This document shows positions 1-8,692 of a DNA stretch of 64,000 nucleotides, one piece after another. The DNA is taken from positions 620,001-684,000 of the forward strand of contig JAXLXE010000002.1 in the NCBI GenBank assembly GCA_046328115.1, given 5' to 3'. This DNA is from JAXLXE01 sp046328115 (GTDB lineage: Bacteria; Chloroflexota; UBA6077; JACCZL01). The notes below the pieces were generated by a model. It was not told the DNA's origin and made no database searches. It was given only the letters and a program-made list of their open reading frames with translations. Made by a program: the position numbers and the translations under genes. Every line of letters begins with the position of its first letter. Positions within the stretch are counted from its first letter, which is position 1.

Positions 1-1199
1 GTCGTCCCGCGCGCGAACCCGTGGGGCACCTGATCGGCTGAGAGGTCCACCAGCGCGTAGCGATCGGATGTGTAGCCGAAGTAGCGGCCCACGTCGCGGA
101 TCGACCGATGCTGGTAGTGCCGGTCGTAGCCGTTGCGGGCCTCGGCCACGCCGATCTGGCCGCAGCCCAGCTCCTGCAGCATCACGGCCAGGCCATCCAC
201 AAGCTCTGGATCCGTCACCACCGAGCGGTCGGCCTCGTGGTAGCCAAACATGTACGAGACCTTGATGACGACGCTCAGATCAGACACCGACTTACCCAGA
301 GCCCCCGCGCGATCCACCACCACCCGCTCCAGGACGGCGCGCTGGGCCGCGCGGCGCAGCGCATCCAGCTTCTGGGCCGGGCCCGGTCCGTCCGCCACGG
401 CCACCTGGCCGCCGGTGCCGAGGACGTGCCGCCCCTCCAGCGTGCGCCGACGCGCGCGGGGCAAGTACGCCTCGCCGATCAGGCGGAGCTTCTCGCCGAG
501 CGACTTCGCGGACTCGCCGGCCGCCAGACCATCCGCGTCGTCGAACGTCGCCGCGAGCAGCTCGTAGAGCCGACGGTGGCGCTCCTCCTCCGCGTGGGCC
601 CGCGTGGCGGCGTCCACCAGCCAGGCGGGCGCGGATGGGACGTCTGGCAGCAGGTCCAGCATACGGCGGTAGCAGAGGGCGCCCGTGCGCTCCACCTGCA
701 TGCAGAGCTGGAAGAACGATCGGAGGTGCCCGTGGCGCAGCGCCTCGCGGACGTCCGCCGGGCTGCGACCGCTGACTCGATCCGCCAGATCGACGGCGCT
801 GGCCATGGCCCAGGCCAACGGCCGGGCACGCCAGGTCACCTGGCTCCGCAGCCGCGCAGCCCAGGCGCTGGCGGCGCCGACGACCCGCAGGTGCGTGCCG
901 CGGGCCGCAGAGGCACGGGTGCCCAGCGCCTCCAGCGCCGACTGCATATGCTCCGCGTGGAGGGCCTCCTCCACCCGCGCCCAGGCCGTGGCGTAGCGCA
1001 CCAGGCCCTGGGTCTCCGGATCGAGCGACGTCCTGGCCAGGCGGGCCTCGATGACGTCCTGGCCCAGGGCGGTGGCGCACAGCGCGTGCCGCTCCGCCAG
1101 CAGGACTAGAAGGTGCACCAGCTCCCGCTCCGGCTCGTTCACGCAGCGCAGCCGGATATCGTCCAGCTCGCGGGCGAACCCCTCCACAAGACTGCTCAC
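1..1199 (-). CDS. DUF362-type protein, cut by window edge
   Basis: The minus-strand frame is open from a GTG at 1199 to the left edge, giving about 399 residues without the C-terminus. The last 90 or so visible residues resemble the start of a DUF362 domain: a VVIK-like strand, then a conserved VVTDPELVDGLAVML stretch, an EARNGYDR segment and a GRYFGY segment before VDLS. The N-terminal 280 residues are helical; a HAEEERHRRLYELL stretch looks ferritin-like, but I cannot prove metal binding. DUF362 members often carry Fe-S or unknown redox roles; no function is assigned here. It is divergent from the hydantoinase operon, with a 112-bp gap between the start codons. Longer ORFs on both strands over this segment are Arg/Ala/Gly-rich shadows. 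Confidence 0.6.
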   Translation of the reverse strand, partial: MSSLVEGFARELDDIRLRCVNEPERELVHLLVLLAERHALCATALGQDVIEARLARTSLDPETQGLVRYATAWARVEEALHAEHMQSALEALGTRASAARGTHLRVVGAASAWAARLRSQVTWRARPLAWAMASAVDLADRVSGRSPADVREALRHGHLRSFFQLCMQVERTGALCYRRMLDLLPDVPSAPAWLVDAATRAHAEEERHRRLYELLAATFDDADGLAAGESAKSLGEKLRLIGEAYLPRARRRTLEGRHVLGTGGQVAVADGPGPAQKLDALRRAAQRAVLERVVVDRAGALGKSVSDLSVVIKVSYMFGYHEADRSVVTDPELVDGLAVMLQELGCGQIGVAEARNGYDRHYQHRSIRDVGRYFGYTSDRYALVDLSADQVPHGFARGT

Positions 1200-1311
1200 A
1201 GCATCCCCCGATCGGCGGTGACGGGTCCACGGGTGGTGGCCGTTCAGTGAAACGTATCCGGACGGCCCGTCGGGTACCCTAAGGCAGCATCGAGCGCCAG
1301 GCAGGAGCGGC

Positions 1312-3378
1312 ATGGGCGGCCTTCGAGTGGGCATAGACGTGGGTGGGACGTTCACGGACGTGGTGGCCGTGGAGTCGGACAGCGGCCGCGCGCTGGTGCA
1401 CAAGATCCCGTCCACGCCGTCCGACCCGGCCGAGGCGATCGTCCGCGGGCTCACCGAGATCGCCGCGCTGACCGGGCAAGGGCTGGACCACGTTGAGTAC
1501 TTCGCCCACGGTAGCACGGTGGCCACCAACGCGCTGCTCCAGCGGCAGGGCGCGCGGGTAGGCCTGATCACCACGGAGGGCTTCCGCGACCTGCTGGAGA
1601 TTGGCCGCCAGACCCGCCCCCACCTGTACGACCTGCAGGTGGACAAGCCGCCGCCGCTGGCTTCCCGCGACCTCCGGCTGGGCGTGCCCGAGCGGCTCCA
1701 GCACGACGGTACGGTGCTCCAGCCGCTGGACCTGGCGGCGCTGCGGGCGGCGCTGGCGCGGCTGGGACGGGGCGGCATCGAGTCGCTGGCGATCTGCTTC
1801 CTGCACTCATATCGAGAGCCTGCCCACGAGCGGGCGGCGCGTGATCTGGCGGCGGAGCTGCTGCCGGGGGTGTTCCTGTCCGTCTCACACGAGGTGCTGC
1901 CGGAGTTCCGCGAGTTCGAGCGGCTCAACACCACCGTTGTGAACGCGTTCCTGGGCCCGGGCGTGGGGCGGTACCTGCGGTCGCTGGAGGATCGGCTCGC
2001 CCAGGCTGGCCCCGCGTGCTCGCCCTACATGACCCAGTCAAATGGCGGGATCGTCTCGCTGGCAACGGCAGCCAGGTTCCCCTTCAAGACCGCGCTGTCC
2101 GGTCCGAGCAGCGGCGTGATCGCCGCGGGCTACATCGGCCAGCACGTGGGGCGGCCAAACGTCGTCACCTTTGACATGGGTGGGACCTCCGCCGACTTCA
2201 GCCTGATCGCGGACGGTCGACTCAGCGTGGCCAGCCAGCGCGAGGTGGGCGGGTACCCTGTCAAGACGCCGATGATCGACGTGCACACGATCGGCGCGGG
2301 CGGTGGGAGCATCGCCTGGGTGGATCCCGGCGGGCTGCTGAAGGTGGGTCCCGCCAGCGCGGGAGCCGACCCCGGGCCGGCTTGCTACGGTCAGGGCGGG
2401 ACGGAGGCCACCGTCACGGACGCCCACGTGGTGCTGGGCACGCTCAATAGCGGCGCCATCCTGGGCGGCGCGCTGACCATCGACCGCGCGGCGGCCGAGG
2501 AGGCGGTGGCGCGGATCGGGCGCAAGATCGGGCTGGGAACGGTGGAGACCGCCCGAGGGATTGTCGCGGTGGCGGTGGCGAATATGGTCCGCGCCATCCA
2601 CGTGATCTCCGTGCAGCGGGGTCGGGATCCGCGCGACTACACCCTGATGGCGTTCGGCGGGGCGGGGCCGCTGCACGCCGCCTGGATCGCGCGGGAGCTT
2701 GGGGTGCGGGAGGTGCTGGTGCCCGAGCGGCCGGGCCTGCTGTGCGCCTACGGGCTGCTGGTGACCGACGCGCGAGCCGACTTCGTCCAGACGGCGCTGC
2801 AGCGGGCGGACCAGCCGGATCTGGAGGCCATCGCGGCGACCGTCGAGGGGCTGGAACGGGCGGGCGAGCGCTGGCTCGACGCCGAGGGCTTCGGCCGGGC
2901 GGACCGACTACTGAGCCGCTGGGTGGCCATGCGCTACCGCGGGCAGAACCACGAGCTGAGCGTGGCCATGCCGCCGGGGCCGATCACGGCGGAGACAGTG
3001 GTGGCAGTGGTAGAGGGCTTCTACGCCGAGCACGAGCGGGCCTACGGCTACGCCGTGCGGGGGGAGCCCACGGAGCTGGTGACGTTCCGGGTGGAGGCGG
3101 TGGGGCTGATGCCGAAGGCGCCGCTGGCGGCGGAGCCGCTGGGATCGGAGGAGCCAGAGGCGGGGGCGACGATCGGGCATCGGCAGGTGCAATTCGAGGG
3201 CGGCGCCGCTTGCGTGCCCGTGTACAGTCGGGAGGGACTAAGAGCGGGGAATCGGATCGACGGGCCGGCGATCGTGGAGCAGCTTGACGCGACGACGGTG
3301 CTGCTGCCTGAGCAGACGGCCAGGGTGGACGGCTATCGCAACCTGCTGATCGCCGAGCGCGCCGGGGGCCAGGCATGA
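1312..3378 (+). CDS. hyuA: Hydantoinase/oxoprolinase family protein, A subunit (HyuA-like)
   Basis: The 688-residue protein has the usual length for the HyuA/N-methylhydantoinase A/acetone carboxylase beta family. The N-terminus (GIDVGGTFTDVV, residues about 6-17) is the phosphate-binding entry of the actin-like ATPase fold, and a second phosphate loop is FDMGGTSADF near residue 287. Family members use ATP to activate or hydrolyse cyclic amides, 5-oxoproline or ketones together with a B subunit; the substrate here cannot be told from sequence. The stop TGA overlaps the start of a small membrane ORF (ATGA), and the B subunit follows, so the three are almost certainly one operon. The ATG is preceded by a purine-rich GGAG at a suitable distance. 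Confidence 0.93.
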   Translation: MGGLRVGIDVGGTFTDVVAVESDSGRALVHKIPSTPSDPAEAIVRGLTEIAALTGQGLDHVEYFAHGSTVATNALLQRQGARVGLITTEGFRDLLEIGRQTRPHLYDLQVDKPPPLASRDLRLGVPERLQHDGTVLQPLDLAALRAALARLGRGGIESLAICFLHSYREPAHERAARDLAAELLPGVFLSVSHEVLPEFREFERLNTTVVNAFLGPGVGRYLRSLEDRLAQAGPACSPYMTQSNGGIVSLATAARFPFKTALSGPSSGVIAAGYIGQHVGRPNVVTFDMGGTSADFSLIADGRLSVASQREVGGYPVKTPMIDVHTIGAGGGSIAWVDPGGLLKVGPASAGADPGPACYGQGGTEATVTDAHVVLGTLNSGAILGGALTIDRAAAEEAVARIGRKIGLGTVETARGIVAVAVANMVRAIHVISVQRGRDPRDYTLMAFGGAGPLHAAWIARELGVREVLVPERPGLLCAYGLLVTDARADFVQTALQRADQPDLEAIAATVEGLERAGERWLDAEGFGRADRLLSRWVAMRYRGQNHELSVAMPPGPITAETVVAVVEGFYAEHERAYGYAVRGEPTELVTFRVEAVGLMPKAPLAAEPLGSEEPEAGATIGHRQVQFEGGAACVPVYSREGLRAGNRIDGPAIVEQLDATTVLLPEQTARVDGYRNLLIAERAGGQA

Positions 3379-3548
3379 TGGAGCTGGTGGTCACGGCGCT
3401 GGTGGCCGGCGGGGTGGTGGGGACCATCGTGTTCTCGCTGGTGCAGCCGCGGACGCGGACGATCTGGCCACCGCTGCTGTGCGGGGCGGCGGCGACGCTG
3501 GTGGCGGCGGCGGCGTTGGTGGTGTACGTGCTGAGGCTGTCGGCGTGA
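3375..3548 (+). CDS. Small two-helix membrane protein between hyuA and hyuB
   Basis: A 57-residue ORF starts at an ATG overlapping the hyuA stop (ATGA) and ends with a TGA overlapping the hyuB GTG start (GTGA). Such double coupling is strong evidence that it is translated. The protein is a hydrophobic hairpin: residues about 2-22 (ELVVTALVAGGVVGTIVF) and about 33-55 (LLCGAAATLVAAAALVVYV) are predicted membrane segments, joined by a basic loop, QPRTRTIW. I do not recognise a family. Its place inside the HyuA/B operon suggests a membrane anchor or accessory subunit, but that is inference. A second ATG lies directly after the first and could serve as the start. Confidence 0.7.
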   Translation: MMELVVTALVAGGVVGTIVFSLVQPRTRTIWPPLLCGAAATLVAAAALVVYVLRLSA

Positions 3549-5230
3549 GCGGCTTGAGTCCAGACCCGATCGCCCCTGATCCCATAACCGTAGAGGTCGT
3601 CGGCAACGCTTTCCTGTCCATCGCCGAGGAGATGGGCGAGGCGCTGGTGCGGGCGGCCTACTCCGACAACATCAAGGAGCGACGCGACTCGTCCACGGCC
3701 ATCTTCGACGAGCGCGGCAGGACCATCGCCCAGGCGGCTCACATCCCGATCCACCTGGGGTCGCTGCTGGGCGTGGTGCAATCAGTGCTGGCCAGGTACC
3801 CCGTGGAGACGCTGGCCCAGGGCGACATGTTCATGGGGAACGACCCGTACACGGCCGGCGGCACCCACCTGCCGGACATCGTGGTCACGGCGCCGCTGTT
3901 CGTGGACGGCGTGCTGCGCGGGTTCGTCACCAACCTGGGGCATCACCACGACTTCGTGGATCGGGGGAACCATCGGCACATCTTCCAAGAGGGGCTGCGG
4001 ATCCCGCCCACGCGGGTGATGCAGGGGGGCGAGACGCGGGGCGACGTGCTGGACCTGATCCTCACGAACATGCAGTTCCCGGAGCAGCGGGCGGGCGACT
4101 TCCGCGCCCAGTTCGCGGCCAACCTGCTGGGGATCCGCCGGCTGACCGAGCTGTTCGGCAGGTACGGGGCCGACCGGATGCCAGGCATCGTCGACGCCAT
4201 CCTGGACTCCACGGAGCGGCGCACCCGGGCCGGGATCGAGCGGATCCCGGACGGGACCTATCGGTTCAGCGACGTGCTGGACTCCGGCTTCCTGGAGTCG
4301 CCGGCGCGGGTGTCGGTGACCATCGAGAAGGCGGGCAGCGAGATCACGCTGGACTTCAGCGACAACCCGCCCCAGGGACCGCACCCGCTGAATCTCCAGC
4401 TCAACGGCATGCTGGCGACCTCCTACTACGCGCTCAAGACGCTGGTGGACCCGGACCTGGCGCCGAACGAGGGCTTCTACCGGCCCATCCACGTCATCGC
4501 GAAGGCGGGCACCATCTTCAACTGCACGCTCCCAGCCGCCGTGGAAGCCCGCACCCAGACCTGCCAGCGGGTGGTGGACCTGGTCCACGGGGCGCTGGCG
4601 GAGGCACTGCCGGCGGAGGTCACGGCCGCCCACAACGGCGGCTGCAGTAGCGTCCGCTACCACGGTATTGATCCGCGGAGCGGTCGACTGTTCGGCTACA
4701 TGGAGACGCTGGGCGGCGGTTTCGGCGCCAGGGCGACGAAGGACGGCCTGGACGGCGTGCACGTCCACATCACCAACACCTCCAACCTGCCCATCGAGGC
4801 GCTGGAGAGCACCTACCCGCTGCTGGTCAAGCAGTACGAGCTGATCCAGGACAGCGGCGGGCCCGGCAAGTGGCGGGGCGGCATGGGGTTCGTGCGGCAG
4901 ATCGAGACGCTGGGCGGCGAGGCCGTGGTGGAGGCCAACATCACCAGGACCACGGTGCCGCCGTGGGGCCTGTTCGGCGGGCGGCCGGGTGGACTGCAGC
5001 GGGGCGACGTGTACCGGGCCGATGGGACGGTGGAGAGCCTGCCCGGCGGCGACGGCGAGCTACCCAGGGTGGCGCTAGGCCCCGGCGAGAGCCCGGCCAT
5101 CAGCACGTCCGGCGGGGGCGGCTACGGCGACCCGCGGGAGCGCGACCGCGAGCTGGTGAGGCGGGACCTGCGGGAGGAGCGGATCTCGCGGGAGTCGGCG
5201 GTGAGGGACTACGGTCTGGAGGACGCGTAG
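3545..5230 (+). CDS. hyuB: Hydantoinase B/oxoprolinase family protein (HyuB-like)
   Basis: The B subunit partner of HyuA, about 561 residues from the GTG at 3545. Typical family features are the opening DPITVEVVGNAFLSIAEEM, the GNDPYTAGGTHLPDI segment with conserved acidic and His residues, GHHHDFVDRG, and the C-terminal STSGGGGYGDP motif seen across HyuB proteins. The frame remains open 22 codons further upstream, but that extension is a Gly-rich shadow of the small membrane ORF; the GTG at 3545 overlaps that ORF's stop and begins where family homology starts. With HyuA it should form the catalytic complex for an ATP-dependent cyclic amide or ketone-type reaction. The substrate is unknown. 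Confidence 0.93.
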   Translation: MSGLSPDPIAPDPITVEVVGNAFLSIAEEMGEALVRAAYSDNIKERRDSSTAIFDERGRTIAQAAHIPIHLGSLLGVVQSVLARYPVETLAQGDMFMGNDPYTAGGTHLPDIVVTAPLFVDGVLRGFVTNLGHHHDFVDRGNHRHIFQEGLRIPPTRVMQGGETRGDVLDLILTNMQFPEQRAGDFRAQFAANLLGIRRLTELFGRYGADRMPGIVDAILDSTERRTRAGIERIPDGTYRFSDVLDSGFLESPARVSVTIEKAGSEITLDFSDNPPQGPHPLNLQLNGMLATSYYALKTLVDPDLAPNEGFYRPIHVIAKAGTIFNCTLPAAVEARTQTCQRVVDLVHGALAEALPAEVTAAHNGGCSSVRYHGIDPRSGRLFGYMETLGGGFGARATKDGLDGVHVHITNTSNLPIEALESTYPLLVKQYELIQDSGGPGKWRGGMGFVRQIETLGGEAVVEANITRTTVPPWGLFGGRPGGLQRGDVYRADGTVESLPGGDGELPRVALGPGESPAISTSGGGGYGDPRERDRELVRRDLREERISRESAVRDYGLEDA

Positions 5231-5551
5231 GCCGCCGGCGGTAGCTCAGACGCGTGTGTATTTGTGTGTTCCGGTGGCGTGACAAAAGTGCCAAAACGCC
5301 AAAAGTCGGGGGCGGGGTTCGGATGGGACCGATGGGACGACTGGGAGCCAGAGGACGAATGCGAGGGAGGGGCGGGTCGCATTTTTGCCCTCTACTATTG
5401 CGATAGACTGCGCCCACGGTGGCGACGGAAGTGTTTTTGGTGACAAAAGTCCCCGGCGGCGGTGGGGCGCGGGGCGGCCAGCGAGTGGCGTGCTCACTAA
5501 TAGCTATGCCGCAGTGGGGGTGAGTGGGGCGCGCCAGGGGGGTTCGGGGGG

Positions 5552-5659
5552 ATGGACTCGATGGACTCGATGGACTCGATGGACTCGATGGACTCGATGG
5601 ACTCGATGGACTCGATGGACTCGATGGACTCGATGGACTCGATGGACTCGATGGACTCG
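5552..5659. repeat. 9-bp minisatellite, 12 perfect copies
   Basis: The unit ATGGACTCG is repeated head to tail twelve times without a mismatch, followed by a degenerate thirteenth start (ATGGAGTGT). Perfect identity implies recent slippage expansion. It lies between the end of hyuB and the XRE regulator's stop and is not inside a supported gene. Confidence 0.97.
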
Positions 5660-5674
5660 ATGGAGTGTGGCGCT

Positions 5675-5727
5675 GTTGCGGTGGCCCCAGACTCCGTTTG
5701 CGTCCTTGAGCGAAGCGAAGGACCCCC
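5675..5727 (+). repeat. Dispersed hairpin repeat, copy 1
   Basis: Shares a block with copies at 7528-7612 and 15301-15385: a GCGG/GATAGCCCCAG-like entry, a spacer, then a small hairpin. Here the hairpin is GTCCTT, a 10-base loop and AAGGAC at 5702-5723. This copy lacks the downstream half seen in the other two. Confidence 0.55.
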
Positions 5728-5976
5728 CACATCCCGCGCCGGACGCACTGGCGGTAGCCTTGACTTCGACGAGCGCGGGCTCGGGACGCGCGAGATGGCG
5801 CGCGCGAACGACCGGATATCGGGGCCGTACGCCGTTGCGATGGAGATCCCCCGCATACGCGAGGACAAGCTCTTCACTTCGGCGGAATGACGCGACGCGT
5901 GGGGATGGTCCGGGTCACCATGACGGTCTGGCTCGGGACGGCCTGGCCAGTGACGGGACAGCACTCGGCTGTAGCC

Positions 5977-6570
5977 TCAGCGGCGGTCGGACGGCCTGGC
6001 GCGCACGTGCATGCGCTCGCCTTGCGGGCCGAACAGCGAGAGGATCTCGACGGGGTCTGGGCCGGCGCTGGCGAAGGCGTGGGGCATGCGGGTGTCGAAC
6101 TCGGCCGCCTCGCCCGGGCCCAGGACCAGGTCGTGCTCGCCCAGGAGCAGTCGGAGTCGGCCGGCCAGGACGTAGAGCCAATCGTAGCCGGGGTGGGTGC
6201 GGCGTTCGTCGGGCAGGGCGCCGTCTGGGTTGCCGGGGATGATCACCTTGTAGGCGTACAGCCCCTCCAGTCCGCGGGTCAGCGGCACAAAGGTCATCCC
6301 GTGCCGGACGAACGGTCGAGCGCGGACGCGGGGATCGTCCGACTCATCGGCGCCGACTAGCTCATCCAGCGGCACGCGGTGGGCGTGAGCGATGGGCAGC
6401 AGAAGCTCCAGGGTGGGCTTGCGCTGGCCGGACTCGAGTCGGGAGAGCGTGCTGAGGGAGATGCCGGTGGCATCGCTCAACTGGGCCAGGGTGGTGCCGC
6501 GCTCGTGACGCACCGTGCGGAGGCGCGGCCCGACGCCGCCGAGGACAGATTCCAGGTCGCGCGCTGCCAT
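5977..6570 (-). CDS. XRE-family regulator with C-terminal cupin domain
   Basis: A 197-residue protein from the ATG at 6570. Residues about 5-65 form a helix-turn-helix of the XRE type (LRTVRHERGTTLAQLSDATG, then SLSTLSRLESGQRKPTL). Residues about 105-190 form a small beta-barrel cupin: a proline-rich GDALP-like entry, LYVLAGRLRLLLGE, and PGEAAEFDTRMPHAF with a conserved His. This class of repressor senses a small ligand through the cupin. It is divergent from the methyltransferase at 6710, so it probably controls that gene and itself from the shared 139-bp interval. A longer frame upstream to 6654 lacks homology and is rejected as the start. Confidence 0.88.
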   Translation of the reverse strand: MAARDLESVLGGVGPRLRTVRHERGTTLAQLSDATGISLSTLSRLESGQRKPTLELLLPIAHAHRVPLDELVGADESDDPRVRARPFVRHGMTFVPLTRGLEGLYAYKVIIPGNPDGALPDERRTHPGYDWLYVLAGRLRLLLGEHDLVLGPGEAAEFDTRMPHAFASAGPDPVEILSLFGPQGERMHVRARPSDRR

Positions 6571-6709
6571 GCTGGGAGTTTGCCGGTTCAGCAAAGAAAT
6601 TGTCAATTGCGCCGGATTGCAGGAAGAATGGTGGGCGGGGGTCAAAAGGACCAAAGGGACTGCAAGGACCCAAAAGACCTACACGCTACCGGTGGTGGAG
6701 AGGATGGAG

Positions 6710-7510
6710 ATGAGCGAGAAGACAGAGACGGCGGCGATCGACCCGAGCGTGAAGGACGAGGAGTTCTGGGACGGGGTGTACGGCCGCCAGGAGCAGTTGT
6801 TCAGCGGCGACCCCAACGTGATGCTGGTGGAGGAGATGGCCGACGCGGAGCCCGGCACGGCGCTGGACGTGGGCTGCGGCGAGGGCGGCGACGCCATCTG
6901 GCTGGCGCAACTGGGCTGGCGGGTGACGGCGGCGGACGTGTCCAGCGTGGCGCTTGGCCGCGCGGCGCGGCGGGCGGAGTCGCTGGGGCTGGCCGATCGG
7001 ATCGACTGGCAGCAGCACGAGCTTGGGGCCTCCTTCCCCGCGGGCAGCTACGACCTGGTGACCTCGCACTACCTGCATTCGTACATCGAGCTACCGCGCG
7101 AGCAGATCCTCCGCCAGGCCGCCGCGGCCGTGGCCCCGGGCGGGACGCTGCTGATCGTGGGCCACGCCGGGCCTGCCTCCTGGGAGAAGCAGGCCGAGAA
7201 GCCCGGGGAACAACACCGAGAGCAGCCCCACAACCAGGGCGATACGACAACGCACCAGCACGGACACGCTCTCGAGCGTGCTCCTGCTCACGAGCAGGGC
7301 CAGCACCCCACTCAGCAGCACGACCATCCTCACGATCTGAAGCTGCCGACGGCCCAGGAGGTGCTGGAATCGCTGCACCTGCCGCCCGGCCAGTGGGAAG
7401 TCCTCCGCAGCGAAGAGTTCGAGCGCACTCAGAAGGGCCCCGACGGCCAACCCGGAACCCGCCTCGACAACGTCCTGAAACTCCGCCGCACGCCCCCGTC
7501 GACCTCGTGA
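6710..7510 (+). CDS. Class I SAM-dependent methyltransferase with His-rich insert
   Basis: About 266 residues from the ATG at 6710, chosen because GAGAGG lies six bases upstream; the ATG at 6704 is too close to that site. Motif I is ALDVGCGEGGDAIWLAQLGW, followed by VTAADVS (acidic end of beta 2) and the YDLVTSHYLHSYIELP region typical of small thiopurine/TehB-like methyltransferases. After strand beta 5 (GTLLIVGHAGP) there is an insert of about 45 residues rich in His, Gln, Glu and Thr (for example HQHGHALERAPAHEQGQH) before the final strands (WEVLRSEEFERT, LDNVLKLRR). The insert could bind metal or be a flexible linker. The substrate is unknown; the XRE-cupin gene opposite is its likely regulator. 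Confidence 0.85.
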   Translation: MSEKTETAAIDPSVKDEEFWDGVYGRQEQLFSGDPNVMLVEEMADAEPGTALDVGCGEGGDAIWLAQLGWRVTAADVSSVALGRAARRAESLGLADRIDWQQHELGASFPAGSYDLVTSHYLHSYIELPREQILRQAAAAVAPGGTLLIVGHAGPASWEKQAEKPGEQHREQPHNQGDTTTHQHGHALERAPAHEQGQHPTQQHDHPHDLKLPTAQEVLESLHLPPGQWEVLRSEEFERTQKGPDGQPGTRLDNVLKLRRTPPSTS

Positions 7511-7527
7511 ACACGGGGGGGGGGCCG

Positions 7528-7612
7528 TTTGCGATAGCCCCAGAATCCACTTGCGTCCTGAGGCACGAAGGACCTCACGGTACGCAAGCCAGCAGCCGTC
7601 GCGATAGCCCCG
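7528..7612 (+). repeat. Dispersed hairpin repeat, copy 2
   Basis: Starts and ends with GCGATAGCCCC and contains the hairpin GTCCT, loop GAGGCACGA, AGGAC. The 23 bases at 7553-7575 are identical to the reverse complement of 15339-15361. Similarity to the 15.3-kb copy extends across about 85 bases. It lies just after the methyltransferase stop. Confidence 0.75.
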
Positions 7613-7743
7613 AGGATCGCGCCGCCCGGCCCCCCCTTGCCCCCTCCACCAGCGAGACCATCCCCACCCAGCAGGTCATCCTGAACTTGTGAAGGATCTA
7701 GCCGGCGAGCCGGACGTGGCCGAACACCGCGGACTGCCCAAGC

Positions 7744-8100
7744 CCAGCAGCGCAACAATCGTCCGACGGTTCCTCCAGTTCAGGGGCGCGGGGCCGAAGA
7801 TCGCCACCATGGCCGCCAACATCCTGGTGCGCGACTTCAAGATCCCCGTGAGCGACCGCTACTCCATCGACATCTCGGCGGACGTGCACGTGCGCCGCGT
7901 GTTCACCCGCCTCAGGCTGATCGGGCGGGACGCTTCGGACGAAGAGCTCATCTACCGCGCCCGCGAGCTCAACCCGGCGTATCCGGGCGTATTCGACCTC
8001 CCCATATGGGGAGGTCGGCCGATCCTCGTGCCGACAAGCGGCGCCAGACTGCGCGCCCTGCTACGCCCGCCAGGCCTGTCCGACGGCGCTGGAGAGGTGA
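7744..8100 (+). pseudogene. Endonuclease III-like glycosylase remnant, copy 1 (frameshifted)
   Basis: The frame encodes the C-terminal half of an HhH-GPD DNA glycosylase: the helix-hairpin-helix FRGAGPKIATMAANIL and the segment SADVHVRRVF, which carries the catalytic-type Asp. The frame breaks after DLPIW near 8006 by one extra G; reading on in the next frame gives EVGRSSCRQAAPDC followed by APCYARQAC, the C-X6-C-X2-C-X5-C ligand set of the endonuclease III [4Fe-4S] cluster, and then a TGA at 8098. The N-terminal half of the fold is missing. About nine in ten bases match copy 2 at 9246. This looks like a duplicated, inactivated gene end rather than a working enzyme. Confidence 0.8.
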
Positions 8101-8692
8101 CGGGCCACCGGGGCGGCATGCGCGAGAAACTAGTTCGCCCCGCAGATGTCACCGCTATTGCTCAGCGCGGCGCCCGGCACCACCGCGTGCGTCCAGTGGC
8201 TCCTACTGCGAGGCGCGTCCAAGCACGCAGCGGAACCGGTGGGCGTGTCCGCACTGGCGGACGCCGTCCTAGCCAGGTGGCACCGATAGGCAGAGCCTGG
8301 CGCCTTCATGAGCCCGTAGCTGAGCGCGCCCGCTGCCTTCCAGGTGGACCTGAGCGGCGGACTCCTCTTCTGCACCGTGACATGGGTGTGGCTCGTAACC
8401 ACGCGTCGGCCGGTGGCGGGGGGCGCCTGCACAGCGCGGCGCAGCTACTCGCGGGAGACCGGATCAGGTAGACAGAGCTAGTCTGAGCCAGAGCGGCATG
8501 ACTCACGAGTACAATGCCCACCAGCGGCGATGGGCGACCGAAGTCGGGATCGAGTGCGCGGCCGACGCTATGCGGTCATGACCGGCCAACGAACGAGCAT
8601 CGCGTGCCGCCCACAATGCGATAAGAAATCCGCGGAGCCGCAACTGATGGAAGACGGTAGCTCGCCTGTGCGGACCGAAGGAGATACGGGAT
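8101..8692. other. Gap without a recognisable gene
   Basis: Short ORFs exist on both strands, including a 100-residue minus-strand frame at 8130-8432, but none shows a ribosome site plus recognisable motifs. The segment lies between the first glycosylase remnant and the TIR/NDT-like ORF and may be decayed DNA. Confidence 0.4.

Larger units (their letters stand above)
5231..5976. other. Repeat-rich non-coding gap
   Basis: No convincing gene lies in these 746 bases. They hold two spaced copies of TGACAAAAGT (near 5280 and 5442), a 9-bp minisatellite (5552-5659) and one copy of a dispersed hairpin element (about 5675-5727). ORFs drawn through the minisatellite (MDS or ESI repeats) are products of the repeat length being a multiple of three. 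Confidence 0.6.

Noticed and set aside
68..1230. Several ORFs of 100-330 codons on both strands over the first kilobase
   Set aside because: They are Arg/Ala/Gly/Pro-rich shadows. The minus-strand frame starting with GTG at 1199 has protein-like composition and a DUF362 pattern.
5524..5964. Proteins made of MDS, GLD or ESI repeats
   Set aside because: They come from a 9-bp DNA repeat that stays in frame on every reading; no ribosome site or non-repeat protein part supports them.
8130..8432. A 100-codon minus-strand ORF between glycosylase remnant and the TIR/NDT-like gene
   Set aside because: Composition is mixed but there is no ribosome site or recognisable motif, and plus-strand frames there are equally plausible decayed sequence.
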